From Psococerastis gibbosa (Eukaryota > Arthropoda > Insecta > Psocodea > Psocidae), in contig OZ020487.1 of assembly GCA_963971405.1 (NCBI GenBank), positions 28,629,371 to 28,693,370 on the forward strand: a stretch of 64,000 nucleotides of DNA. Reading direction: 5' to 3'. The notes under the pieces were generated by a model. That model was not told the DNA's origin. It made no database searches and saw nothing but the letters and a program-made list of their open reading frames with translations. Both the position numbers and the translations under genes were made by a program. Positions 48,819-58,919 of this stretch are shown here, piece after piece. Position 1 is the stretch's first letter; every line of letters begins with the position of its first letter.

Positions 48819-51800
48819 AATAATATTATGTATAATTGACTCCAAAAAATTCTTGATAAATATTCTCCCAAGGTAGAGCTTTGACACCTGAAGCCGCCGC
48901 CTCTTCACCTCCGTCCTGGGTGTATATTGTCTAAATGGTTGGTTTGGCCTTCCTACACTAGATTCTCGAATTGGTACGTGGATCCGGTGGATCATGCAAA
49001 ATTGCAAACCCGTAAGAGTACTCAATACAAAGCTATCCGTGTTCATCCAGACTATCTGTTGTATACTATTGCAGAGGAAATCAGTCAATTTAATTATGTA
49101 TCTTTACGGATGAAGGGAAGTAATACACAAAGCCCCACCTCGGGCCCTTACAATATCCACTAGTTGAAGCCCTTCCAGTTGAGAAATTCGCGATCTGGCA
49201 TGCCTTATTAAAGCTGATTTCCTGGAGCCAGCACATTACACTATGACCGAGTTCCTTAACACGTTTATATGGCGCAATATACCGCGGAGAGATATCCGTT
49301 CGTAAGTTCTGTCGTCAGGTTGGTGATCTAGGATCTCGTATATATGGTCCATTAAATGGTAGCACTATAGTAAGAACCGTTATCACCAAAATATATTAAC
49401 CCAGAGGCGGATCCATTTTTGTGTGGGTAGTGTGTTACTGGGATCCCATATCAGCGGCCCGATCATGGCGATTATAATGCCGGGGTTAATATAATACCCT
49501 GGTATTAATAATGTAAACAAGATAATTTTACAATGGAAAGTGCCATTCAAAATTTGTTTGTTTACAGCTTTAACCCCAGGAGTAATACCAATGGCCATGA
49601 TCGGCCCACTGGCCGAGAAACCACTCCCAAATTCCCCAAACGCGGAGACATACCTACTCACCGATAACTTCATTCAAATGAAGGGATCCGCCACATAAAG
49701 AGAAAACGTTCAGAGGCTAGGTAGTTATTAAAATTTGACACAACAGCAGCCTGATCGAGGCGATTATAATACCGGGGTTAAATAAATAGCCTAGGATTAT
49801 AACTATAAACAAACAAATTTTGAATAGCACTTTCCATTATAAAATTATCTTGTTTACATTTTTATTACCAGGGGATTAAGTAAATACCGGTATTATAATC
49901 GCCACGATCAGGCTGCTGCTGTATAAATGAAATTTTTTTAAAACTTATATACGGTACCTGGTAATGGTATATTCTCCGATACATGGCTCAGTTTCTTGCT
50001 TTGCTTGTCGCCATTTACGGAGCTTTGGTAGACCTCCCCTCTGGCCTAATCTTGTATGTGAAGAAAACCATTACTTCGCGCAAAATTACTTTCGTCAATA
50101 ATTTATACAATAAATTTTTTAAATCCGTTGAACGGTTATTGTTTAGTGCATTGAAGACACTGTATGTTATCACATATACAGGCGAATTTTGGACATTTGA
50201 TATTTTTTTGTAGAAAGTGCCCCCCCCCCCCCCCCAACAGAATCTGTGCAGATACCTCCTACGATCTTCTTAAATTAGATTCGCAGTATTTTTAAATTGG
50301 TTGCCGGCCCCATAAGTTAAACAGGTGCTATTTACCTCTAATTGTTGTTATAGGGAAGCATACGAAATTGACATATTATTATGAGTTACCGTTAAGGATG
50401 TGGACCCGGACGCTAGCTGCGTTGGCGTTGGAGGGGTCGCAGGTGTACATGCCCGTGTCCGTGGGTATCGCCTTCTGTATAAGCAGTCTGCTCGTCGTCA
50501 CCAGACCCTTTTCTGTCACTAAACTGATACCCCCACGAGGAGAATCGAAGTTTATTATCTGAAATGGTAATATGGGCAATTATTCCAAAACAGTATATAT
50601 ATATACGAGTACAGTATGTACTGTTCACTAGATCAGCGGTTCCCAACACTAGGTGCACAACCCTGACAACCGGACTTGGAATTCTGAAATAACCTTCGTT
50701 CATCTTATTAGTTAAAATATGAAATATGAAATATTGGATTTCCATAAGCAAGAACACGATAAAATATAGTAGTAGCCTACGTATATGGCTATTAAAAAAT
50801 AAAAATAAAAATAGAAAAATACAGAAATTGACTTGACCCAGAAGATGATCTCATATTGAGGCTGACCAACTGCTTAGATCGTGAAAACTTTAAATATATT
50901 CACAAATGCAAAAAAAAAAAAACACTATTTTACGCCTAGTTTTTCAAAAAATTCTCCCCGGGGGGACCCTCGAGTCCTCCTCTTTGGTTTATCAGGAAAA
51001 TGACTTTGACTATTCAATCTAACTGCTTAAAACCGTCGTTATTGTTAACTGCAGTGAATACAGTATGTTTCCTACACTCATAAGGAGTATTTTCTTTTAA
51101 TACACCACCCCTCACCCACCCACAGTAACCTGAATTTGCGAACATTTGCGTACATAATCAATGCACCGCGGGCTGAAAAGTTTTTGGAACCCCCGCACTA
51201 GACAGTAATGCAAAAAGAAACCCGTCGGTCCCACCAGCGCTTCAAAAGTCTCAGTAAGGCGGGGATTCCACAGACCGGCTAGGGCTAAATACAAAAACAG
51301 TGACGTGGTAGCAGACATTTAAGACTTAGGCGGGGTTTCCACCGACCTCGCATTGCAGAATGCAAATGACATTGACGGAGATGTTTGTTTTCCTCTATTC
51401 CATAGTTAAAATTGATCAATGATCATACAGTAAAATCACAAAAAAAAACTAAAATTAAAAAATGGCGTCATGGGATATGTTAAGTACAAACATTTTAATA
51501 TATTTCTATTAAAAAAAAATTCTAATTTCCGTCAATGTCATTTGCATTCTGGTCGGCGCTTTAGGAATGCATAAAGGAGCCGTAGAGTAACTATTCCTTA
51601 GGGGCCCATTCCATTGACCGGCTAGGGCTATTTCCAAAAACGGTGACGTGGTAGCAGACATTCAAGACTTAGGTGGCGTTTCCACCGACCTCGCATTGCA
51701 GAATTGACGGAAATGTTTATTTTCCTCTATTCCATAGTTAAAATTGATCAATGATCATACAGTAAAATCACAAACAAACAAACTAAAATTAAAAAATGGC

Positions 51801-54540
51801 GTCATGGGATATGTTAAGTACAAACATTTTAATAGATTTCTATAAAAAGAAAAATTCTAATTTCCGTCAATGTCATTTGCATTCTGCAATGCGAGATCGG
51901 TGGAAACGCAACTTAAGTCTTGAATGTCTGGTACCACGTCACCGTTTTTGGAAATAGCCCTAGCCGGTCAATGGAATGGGCGCCTTAAAGAGACTTTTCA
52001 CAGGATCGCGGAACGTATATACCTACCTAAAAGGACAACTGGAAGGAAAATCTTGCGAGCGTACAGAAAAGCCTACAGGAAATAGTGACAGTAGAGTTAC
52101 TGTATATGTATATCATGTCACAAAGTAATTGGTAAATATTAGAAAGTTTCTATTACATTTTTATATAGGCTATATTCTAATTCGTCAGTTGACCCCACCG
52201 TCCCCACCCCACACCCAGTGGCGGATCCACAGGGGGGTCAGAGGGGTCATGACCCCCCCCCCCCCAAATTAGTAAATTCATAGAAACATTCATAAGATAC
52301 CTAGTAAAAAAAAGAATAAAACTCAACTTTTCAACAAAAAAATTACCTTTTAAACGTACAAAAAACTTGTGACCCCCCTAAATTTTCCACTGGATCCGCC
52401 CTTGCCCACACCTTAGTGCCTTAGTTGTCAGCAAGAACAGACAACCGTACTTACTATATTAGGGGTTAAGCTCAGCATTAAGAGATATTTCAATTTTAGG
52501 TTATTTGTATCAAAAAATGTAACAGTGAATTTTTAACCTCATTTTTTTTTAATGAACACGTCTTTAATATTACGCGAGCTTTAGCCCCACAGGGCTACTC
52601 TACTAGCTAACCTTCATTTGATGGCTACGCTACAATACAATAATTGTGAATGCTTTTACGCACACAGTATACAGACCTGCTATCAATTTTTAGAACTTCT
52701 GTGCTATCTTATCTTCTCCATTTGAATGGAAATAATCCATTTTGTCAAGCTATCTATCTTCTGTTACAGAAGCACCGTAAGTTGCATGTTGATTACTTTG
52801 CAACTTAATCAACTCGGAAAATGCAATGTCTAGCTGAACTTGATGCCTTCCTCTCCAACTGCATCTCATAATTCTAAGTTTCATTTTCTTATTAGGAAAA
52901 TGCCATCTTGCATAAATGGAACTGTTGCTTTTGCTTCTCATTTTCAGATAGAAACTGTCTGTGACTACTGTGAATCAATTTAGCACAAGTGATTGTGAAA
53001 ACATTTAGTATCGTACTGACCTTATTTTCAGGAACGAAATATCAATTTAGTTTTAGGGGTGAAGGTTGCACTGGTTACTCATGGGATTTTCAGCCAAATA
53101 GACCTTTCCAGGTCATTGATTCTTTTGATATTGGTACCTACTCTGTTATTATGATTTAAAACCTAACGTAACTCGCTCAGAATATACTTATGCATTTGTT
53201 TAAAAGATTTGATGGGGGTTAATTCCCGCCCTAACGACCCCCAAATGTCGCCTCTGCTTATTAGGCCTATATTTCATTCAGGTGCATAAGCAGTGGTGGA
53301 CTAAAGTTTTGCACGGACATAGACACGTCATTGCGGACACTCAAGGCGTGCTCCAGGATATAGATAGATTCTAACTGGATTTTGGTAGAACCAAACTGAA
53401 TTGTTCACCGGAGCGAACTGAGGATTGAGCCGAAAACACATTGTAAATCGGGGGACCAAACAGAAAAAGTATCAGTGGACCAGATCCTTCGGACACGGTT
53501 CTCTCACTCATCCAGGACGAATTTTCGGGGCATCCTGAGGACCGATTATGTACCTAGGTATGTAATAAAGAAAGAATGGAAATTGTCTTTATTTCCCATA
53601 TGGGCAAATTTTGGGCCCCCTCTCACAATAAACTCTAGCAAGAACTCTATACTCATAGCTGGCAAAATTTAAGGATTGAGAAAGAGTGATTTCTGAACTA
53701 GACACCCGCGCTATTTAAGAAAGGAAAGGGGGAGTCTCCCGTTTCGGTGATCCAACGAAATATTGTAGTATCAGTTTTTTAAAAGTATTTTTAAGTAATA
53801 TTTAACAGTAGGAACGAAATATTTGGCGCAATATTGTAAGGGTTCTTGGAAATGCGATTTAGCCGCCCAATGACCAATCACAATGTGAAACGACGCCATC
53901 GGCACATTCCCAGCCGACGAAATCTTGTACAGTTGTACCCCGTCCTCCTCCTCCAAGTCTTCAACGACCCTCCAGTTTCTGCGCTTAGGCGGGGTTTCCA
54001 TTGACCTCGCATTGCAGAATGCACATACGTTGACGTGGTAGCAGACATCATTAATAAGTCTTTAATGTCTGCTACCACGTCGACGTCATGTACATTCTGC
54101 AATGCGAGATCAATGGAAACCCCGCCTCAGGTCAACTTCACAGGCGTTCGATTTACGCACACACAGAAATTGAAGGGTTGGGAAGTCTCCCTACAAAATT
54201 CAAAATCAGCGGATTTATATCAAAACAGGGACGTATTTAAGTAGTAATAAGTTTTAATAACTCAAAAATTATTTTAAACTTTTATTTTTGTGGGCCGTAC
54301 ACCAAAAATAAATTATTAATCCCCAAAATTTTGCCAGCCCTAAAGTTTGCCACGTAGGCCGCCTATTCAGAAATACAATATCACTAATCAAAAAGTAGAA
54401 ACATGTGCTTACCTTTCGATCATGACTCCATTTGATTGATGGGGGAGGCTCAGGGGCGTATCTCACTAGGCAGGTAAGGTTGATAGTGCTCCCAGTATTT
54501 ATGTACAGGTCTGGACCTCCTACGATCTCCGTTATAGGTT
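45687..54540 (-). CDS. dpr: dpr family cell-surface Ig protein, 3' part (partial)
   Basis: Defective proboscis extension response proteins are two-Ig-domain, membrane-anchored neuronal recognition molecules that bind DIP partners at synapses. Three exons are supported: 54540-54413, 50558-50390 and 45796-45687, with phases 1-0, 0-1 and 1-stop. The first codes the start of Ig2 (PITEIVGGPDLYINTGSTIN, then LTCLVRYAPEPPPSIKW). The second completes it (IINFDSPRGGISLVTEKG … DTGMYTCDPSNA). The last starts GEHPAAMQ, the usual dpr sequence after Ig2, and ends in a hydrophobic stretch (LLSALAAPIALLRLL), consistent with a GPI signal or membrane anchor. The Ig1 and signal-peptide exons were not found up to the right edge, so they probably lie beyond the window. 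Long, repeat-filled introns are normal for dpr genes. Which dpr paralogue is not resolved. Confidence 0.9.
46427..46572. mobile_element. Palindromic MITE, GATGGGACA ends (copy 2)
   Basis: GATGGGACACTCACTTCCCG at the left and GGTCTCATATATCCCAT at the right, with GGGGCTACC / GATCGCCCC arms and AAAATATATTTTT. Relative of 16354-16499. It lies in a dpr intron. Confidence 0.68.
46590..46765 (+). mobile_element. A-tailed SINE-like retroposon (copy 1)
   Basis: Carries TGCGATCGGAGACGTGTCAT, CTACAGAGGCGACTGAAGAG and ATACATTCATTAAATTGATT, then ends in a run of A. A full relative is at 54735-54905 (plus), and a 5'-truncated inverted one at 47285-47370. Shared 3' ends with A-rich tails and variable 5' ends indicate copying by target-primed reverse transcription. 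Confidence 0.6.
47285..47370 (-). mobile_element. A-tailed SINE-like retroposon (copy 2, 5'-truncated)
   Basis: On the minus strand it reads CAGAGGCGACTGAAGAAGTC, then ATACATTCATTAAATTGTTT, and ends in an A-rich run (T run near 47285). Only the 3' half of the unit at 46590 is present. Confidence 0.6.
47425..47660 (+). mobile_element. LINE reverse-transcriptase C-terminus, nearly intact frame
   Basis: One frame reads QQWFGYVQKMDENRTTRRLA, then EARPQGKRRIG, a TGA, PRTTLEERIEQLAG, and ASDRGEFRKCVWGDP. This follows the LINE tail WFGHVxRMxxNRxPRR … GKRxxGRPRTT … DRxEWR. The single stop looks like a CGA-to-TGA change. It is less decayed than the copies in DHX8 introns. A C-rich tract follows. Confidence 0.75.
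48779..48815. repeat. (ATT)n microsatellite
   Basis: About twelve ATT units, then TAATAATAATATTATG. Simple sequence in a dpr intron. Confidence 0.9.
49452..49611. mobile_element. CAG-ended MITE
   Basis: Left end CAGCGGCCCGATCATGGCGA and right end GGCCATGATCGGCCCACTG are inverted, with AATGTAAACAAGATAATTTT and AAAATTTGTTTGTTTACAG inside. The core orientation is opposite to that of 49744. It lies in a dpr intron. Confidence 0.82.
49744..49921. mobile_element. CAG-ended MITE, long palindromic ends
   Basis: Left end CAGCAGCCTGATCGAGGCGA and right end CGCCACGATCAGGCTGCTGC are inverted, followed by TTATAATACCGG arms. The core TATAAACAAACAAATTTTGA … CTTGTTTACATTTTTATTAC is as at 23032. It lies in a dpr intron. 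Confidence 0.85.
50634..51195. mobile_element. Non-autonomous hAT element with 8-bp target duplication
   Basis: Starts CAGCGGTTCCCAACACTAGG and ends AAAGTTTTTGGAACCCCCG, the common hAT CAGNGGTTCCCAAAC type. The flanking octamers CACTAGAT (50626-50633) and CACTAGAC (51196-51203) differ at one base. No transposase. Inserted about 75 bases upstream of the acceptor of the dpr exon 50558-50390. Confidence 0.8.
51258..51562. mobile_element. Nested PIF/Harbinger-like palindromes, right side deleted
   Basis: The outer element starts GGCGGGGATTCCACAGACCG after TAA and runs to the apex at about 51325. There TTA is followed by a second element, GGCGGGGTTTCCACCGACCT (51329). Its right arm breaks off at GCATTCTGGTCGGCG, so the outer right arm is missing. 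It repeats the arrangement of the complete neighbour at 51601-51984. Confidence 0.78.
51601..51984. mobile_element. Complete nested PIF/Harbinger-like palindromes
   Basis: The outer element begins GGGGCCCATTCCATTGACCG and ends CGGTCAATGGAATGGGCGCC, with TTA at 51598-51600 and 51985-51987. Its apex GACTTAAGTC is split by an inner element, 51672-51912 (GGTGGCGTTTCCACCGACCT … ATCGGTGGAAACGCAAC). The inner element is flanked by TTA on both sides. Each element is a hairpin. It lies in a dpr intron. Confidence 0.9.
52216..52404. mobile_element. hAT-type MITE with G/C tracts and perfect 8-bp target duplication
   Basis: Starts CAGTGGCGGATCCACAGGGG and ends CCACTGGATCCGCCCTTG. The octamer CCCACACC is present at 52208-52215 and again at 52405-52412. 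Inside are a GGGGGG run and a run of about 13 C. No coding capacity. It lies in a dpr intron. Confidence 0.9.
53988..54126. mobile_element. PIF/Harbinger-like palindrome
   Basis: 139-bp hairpin. Ends are GGCGGGGTTTCCATTGACCT and ATCAATGGAAACCCCGCC, followed by CGCATTGCAGAATG arms. The apex is GTAGCAGACATCATTAATAA. TTA is at the left and TCA at the right. Its arms match the inner elements at 51329 and 51672. It lies in a dpr intron, about 290 bases downstream of the exon 54540-54413. Confidence 0.88.
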
Positions 54541-54734
54541 CTGAAACATGATAAAGGCATTTAGGCTATATCTGTGAACAGAGCGGGAATGAAGGGCAGG
54601 GGCGGTGGGGGAAGTGGAAATAATGGAGAAATTGTGTGCAACGGACGGCTTGGCAGAAGAAGACCAAGGACTATAATGACCGGAAAGAAGTGTCGCGAGC
54701 GACCAAAGCTTATCCTGAACTGGTCTTCGATGGC

Positions 54735-54905
54735 ATAGTAGCTTGTTCGTACTTATGCGAGTCTCTACATACAATGCGATCGGAAACCTGTCGTAACTCA
54801 ACACAGGTATTACCTACAGAGGCGGCTGAAGAGGCTATTCGGATATATTCATTGAATTGTTTGCATGCAAATAATGTTTTATTACAACAAAAAAAACAAA
54901 AACAA
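54735..54905 (+). mobile_element. A-tailed SINE-like retroposon (copy 3)
   Basis: Shares GCGATCGGAAACCTGTCGTA, CTACAGAGGCGGCTGAAGAG and GATATATTCATTGAATTGTT with the copy at 46590, and ends in an A-rich run. The 107-codon plus-strand frame over this stretch is not a gene: the frame is not conserved in the other copies. Confidence 0.62.
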
Positions 54906-54980
54906 AAACCTGCAGTGCTGGTAGGAAAAGGGCGTAAAAAGGAAACATTGGAATGGTAGTGCAGCAATAGAGGCGAGGAT

Positions 54981-55040
54981 CAGGGGGCGGATCTACTGGG
55001 GGGGGGGGGACTAAGGGGTTATAGCCCCCCCCCCCAAAGG
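54981..55040. mobile_element. End of a G/C-tract hAT-type MITE
   Basis: CAGGGGGCGGATCTAC is followed by a run of 12 G and then 12 C around GGGGTTATAGCCCC, as in the complete elements at 9453 and 52216. The far end was not identified. Confidence 0.5.
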
Positions 55041-55770
55041 CAAGTTCTAGATCTGTTTCTGACGAGCTTTGGATCATCTTTGGAGTAGGTACAGAATATT
55101 GCATGTTCACGGATTAACTTTAAAAGACAATTAACGTTCTTTAAAAAAAAACTGAGACGTTTACATGAAAGCCACGGTGTAAAATAAGGTTAACTAAGTT
55201 AAAGGAGTAATAGGTACGGTAGGTATCAAGAGAGTGAAGGAAAATGTAAGAATATCTTAAATAAAATTTTGAAATTGTAATTGGAACACTGATAACTTAA
55301 ACCTGCAGTGAAAGTAATTTTCGTAAATCAGATCCGAGATTCAGCACGCAAATTGACGGTTTCAAAACCCGAGTTAAACGGTTTGTTAATTTCTTATAAT
55401 ATTGCACAGATAATGAAAGCTACAAGACGGCTTTTTAACAGTATTAAAATTACTTTGGGCAATAAATTTTAATTTCTCAAAAATGAACTCATCCATAGAA
55501 TAAGTCAGGTTTTCTTAGTTAGTGTAGTTTTGAATAATTATAAGATTTTCTTTGTTTCGGGAGATAGAGGGGTTTGCTGTAGAATCCTTTTAAGAATAAT
55601 CACTAGTTGGCCCATGCGAACATAAGCAAACTTCTACATCGCCAGTGCGCAATTGAACAGTACCTCAGCTGTAAGAACGATTTAATTAAGTTTTAAGCAT
55701 TTAAATAGGACATTTCTCGGGTTTTGAAGAAAGTGTAAACTCTCCATATGCTGCGCAGTTTGTTGCACAC
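55041..55770. other. Stretch without recognised features
   Basis: AT-rich, unique-looking DNA between mobile elements, probably dpr intron. No exon of the missing dpr Ig1 domain was recognised on the minus strand. Confidence 0.4.
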
Positions 55771-55773
55771 TGG

Positions 55774-55940
55774 CAAGGCCGTAGCCAAGGGGAGGTTCAT
55801 TGGGGTTCAACCCCCCCCCCCCCCCCGAAATGAAATGGCTTGATACTAGATAGAATTGGATTTTGAGAGGAAACATAAAAACCACACTATGAAATTTCTG
55901 AACCCCCCCCCAAAAAAAAAAAATCCTGGTTACGGCCTTG
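55774..55940. mobile_element. Short hAT-like MITE, CAAGGCCGTAGCC ends
   Basis: Left end CAAGGCCGTAGCCAAGGGGA and right end CTGGTTACGGCCTTG are inverted. The flanking octamers CACACTGG and CACACAGT agree at six positions. A run of about 17 C and a second C run lie inside. Confidence 0.68.
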
Positions 55941-56816
55941 CACACAGTAACTTGTTTCCCTTATTTTCGATTCAAAACCGCCCAACTGCTTTAGCGGAAA
56001 AATATAGGTTACGGTAGATTAACATTCAACAATGCTAAAATTATCAACCACAAACAATCAAAAATTAAAATTTTTTTTGAATTTCTTAAAACAAAAAAAA
56101 ACAAAAAATTGTACTGACATGAAAAGGAGAATCTTTTCCTGGGTTTATAAAAAAAAGAGAAGAAAGGTTGAATAAAAACAATTCGAAATATTGGAAGTTG
56201 CTGATGCGCAGCTCTTTATGAAGACTAAACTGCCAGTGCAAAAACATTGCCTTCAGGAGTTGTTCAAATTGAAAACTTCGCAAACTCCATCGAAACAAAA
56301 TTCATAAAAAGTTTCAGCAATTTTTTCGGTTAATACCCTTCAGGCTGTTTCATTAACTTTTTAAGAGGTAATTAATATTTTTTTTTTCGAAACCCTGGTT
56401 TCAGGTGAACGAAATTTAATGAAGTTGAAAGTTAAACGTTGAATGTTTTATTACGATAATTTTCGTGTTTATCATTATAGAAATGTCGTTTCTTACTAGT
56501 AAAATGGCTGCCGTACGTCGAGCGTTAGGAATTTGTTAGACATAAATGCTCAAGAAATATTTAAAAAAAATGTTCAAAAAAGGTAGATTTAGCCTATATA
56601 TATATTGTCTAAAACCGTCAGCCATACTAAAGATATGTACTATAGAGTGAACGAATATGCTTTTCTTAGGATAATATAAGGCCTGGTTCCATCATAGCTT
56701 GAAAAGTCTCGTTAAAGACTACTGCACGGTAGCGCCATTCATAATGCATTCGAACATGGCGGTGTCAGTATTCCCTGCAAAGACTTAGTGCAATCGATGA
56801 TGGGACTCTACCTTAA

Positions 56817-57073
56817 GGCGGCCATTCCACCGGCCAATTTACTTCATTTGTGATTTGTGATTTTTGTTTGTTTTGTTTTAAGGAGACTATTATGTAGATA
56901 CTTAACTTATCTATTATAAATTTAGTTATAACATTATAGCAGACATCATTAGTAATATTATAACTTAATTTATAATAGATAAGTTAAGTATCTACATAAT
57001 AGTCTCCTTAAAACAAAACAAACAAAAAATCACAAATCACAAATGAAGTAAATTGGCCGGTGGAATTGCCGCC
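56817..57073. mobile_element. PIF/Harbinger-like near-perfect palindrome, TAAGGAGACT arm type
   Basis: 257-bp hairpin. Ends are GGCGGCCATTCCACCGGCCA and TGGCCGGTGGAATTGCCGCC, and TTA/TAA borders it. The long arm TTTAAGGAGACTATTATGTA is mirrored. The apex is GCAGACATCATTAGTAATAT. Same arm type as 32255. Confidence 0.92.
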
Positions 57074-57079
57074 TTATAG

Positions 57080-58919
57080 AACATACCTTGCAATTCCAGT
57101 GCCGCCGTCAAATATTTATTCTATGGCCGTCACCCGTTGTGAGAACGTAGGTAAGTATCATTTCATTGGATTCGATTAGGTTTTAAGTCTGTGGTTTAGT
57201 ACAGTTTTGAAATGAAAATAAATAAAGATTACGATTCAAATTTGAGTTTTGATTTTTGTAATTTTAAAAGAAAAAACCCTGCATTGTAACACCCGTATTG
57301 AATTTGATTTCACGGACTGGGATGATGTTTTTTGAGTAGAGTGGAGTGAACTATTGTAACAGAACAAATGGCTAGACTATGTAAATGTTCGGGTCAGTAG
57401 GAAGCGGAAAGTGGTTTGGCTGTAGAATTCAACGTCTTCTCGGGCCTCGGCCCGCAGCAAGAAGTTGATAGCCATAGACGATCTAGTCTTGCCCCCCCCC
57501 CAAAAAAAAAAAATATATTTACATAGGCCTATACAGTATATACCCTACAGTTTCGAATATCTCTTTGAAATACGATAAGTTAGTTGTATACACCTCAGTG
57601 TGAGTACCGTATAATTACAAATGTATAAAAATAACTTTTATTAAACTTTTAGCAAACCCTCCCCTTTTACTTAGTGTTTTAGGAAGATTAGGCAACCAGA
57701 GCAAGGGTTGCCGTGATCGGATTGGTTTAAATTAGCATATTACCTCAGGTATTAATATAGCTGACACCCCATTTCAAAGGCGTTTGGCTTATTCAAACGG
57801 AAATTGCTGATCCGAAACCTTTTCTTCCATGAGTATGCTCTTTTGCCGCCCCCTGACTGTCACACCTTCAAAGGTATTCATTTTCAATGCGAACGCTCGG
57901 GTCTTTGACCTCTTCAAAAAAACATGATAGCTTATAAGGGAGAAATCAATTCCTAAAATGGAAACATTTCGAGCTTCTTCTTTGCGGCTGCGAATTTCCT
58001 AATTCACCTTCCACTCAAAGTTTACAATATATCCGAGATACCGGTATTTTGTTTACATTGTTCTATAGGCGCACCATCCAGAACAATATTTAGATTTATC
58101 TCTGCCCTCTTACTGACAGCCATTACTTTCGTCCTTCCGCAAAGTCTAAATTATTATAATTCATATAAACAGCATATCCAATGTTTTTCCTTCGTGAAAT
58201 CGATGAAATTAAATAAAAGTGGCGCGAAGTGCTCTCCTCATAAGTTAAAAATACATAACATAACATAAAGATACACTTGGGAATTCACCCACCAATCAGA
58301 GGAGGGCGGTTTTCTAGACTGCCGTTTTTCGTGTTCCATCAATTCGAGGTGGCGAATTATATGGTTAATTTGGCGCAACAAACTATAAACCTAGGCCTAC
58401 ATTGAGAAAGGTTTTCCCAACCTTTTATGAAAAAACCTTAAGCAAAATATTAGAGAATGGATTATACTGTATACATGTATACATACGGTATATATACACT
58501 AGGGCATCCAGCATATTGACGGTAATCACTTCCTTAATTCAATTAATGGTCTCTTGCAATAAAGGAATGGATACAACGAGGAGACACCCTTCAATTTTGT
58601 AATAGAAATATATATATAGTCTTTACTTCCGGGATCATGGGAAAAATTTGACCAGTTTCATAATAACGCCATAACATGACACATGAGTAGGTGCACACAG
58701 TGGGCTACTATACGTACTATTCTGCAATTAAAAAAATATATATATTTCCAACTTAAAGATCCCCGAGCTCTTCAAGTACGTCCATCCACTAATCGATATT
58801 TCAATAAAGCAATGGATTGGGCAGACTACATAATTAAAAATAAACATCACTGTCAGAACCATTACTTCCGGGATTGACTTTTGTTTCTACTTGAGGTACG
58901 AATTCAATAATTGGAAGTC
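57080..58919. other. Intergenic/intronic stretch upstream of the right Gr gene
   Basis: Holds the LINE remnant at 57955-58140 and otherwise no recognisable gene. Short open frames at 58402-58602 and 58683-58877 have no motif and no fit to the Gr exon chain. Confidence 0.4.
57955..58140 (-). mobile_element. Decayed LINE reverse-transcriptase segment
   Basis: Minus-strand frame reads VMAVSKRAEINLNIVLDGAP, then EQCKQ. This matches the LINE region KTEVMVFSKxxExxLNIxIDGxPIEQVxxFKYLGSI. It is homologous to the plus-strand remnant at 29425-29590. Confidence 0.68.

Noticed and set aside
48927-49163. Plus-strand 78-codon frame, considered as dpr Ig1 or transposon piece
   Set aside because: No Ig1 landmarks (no Trp/Cys spacing) and no convincing splice sites on either strand.
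54636-54959. Plus-strand 107-codon frame
   Set aside because: Overlaps an A-tailed repeat whose other copies do not keep the frame.
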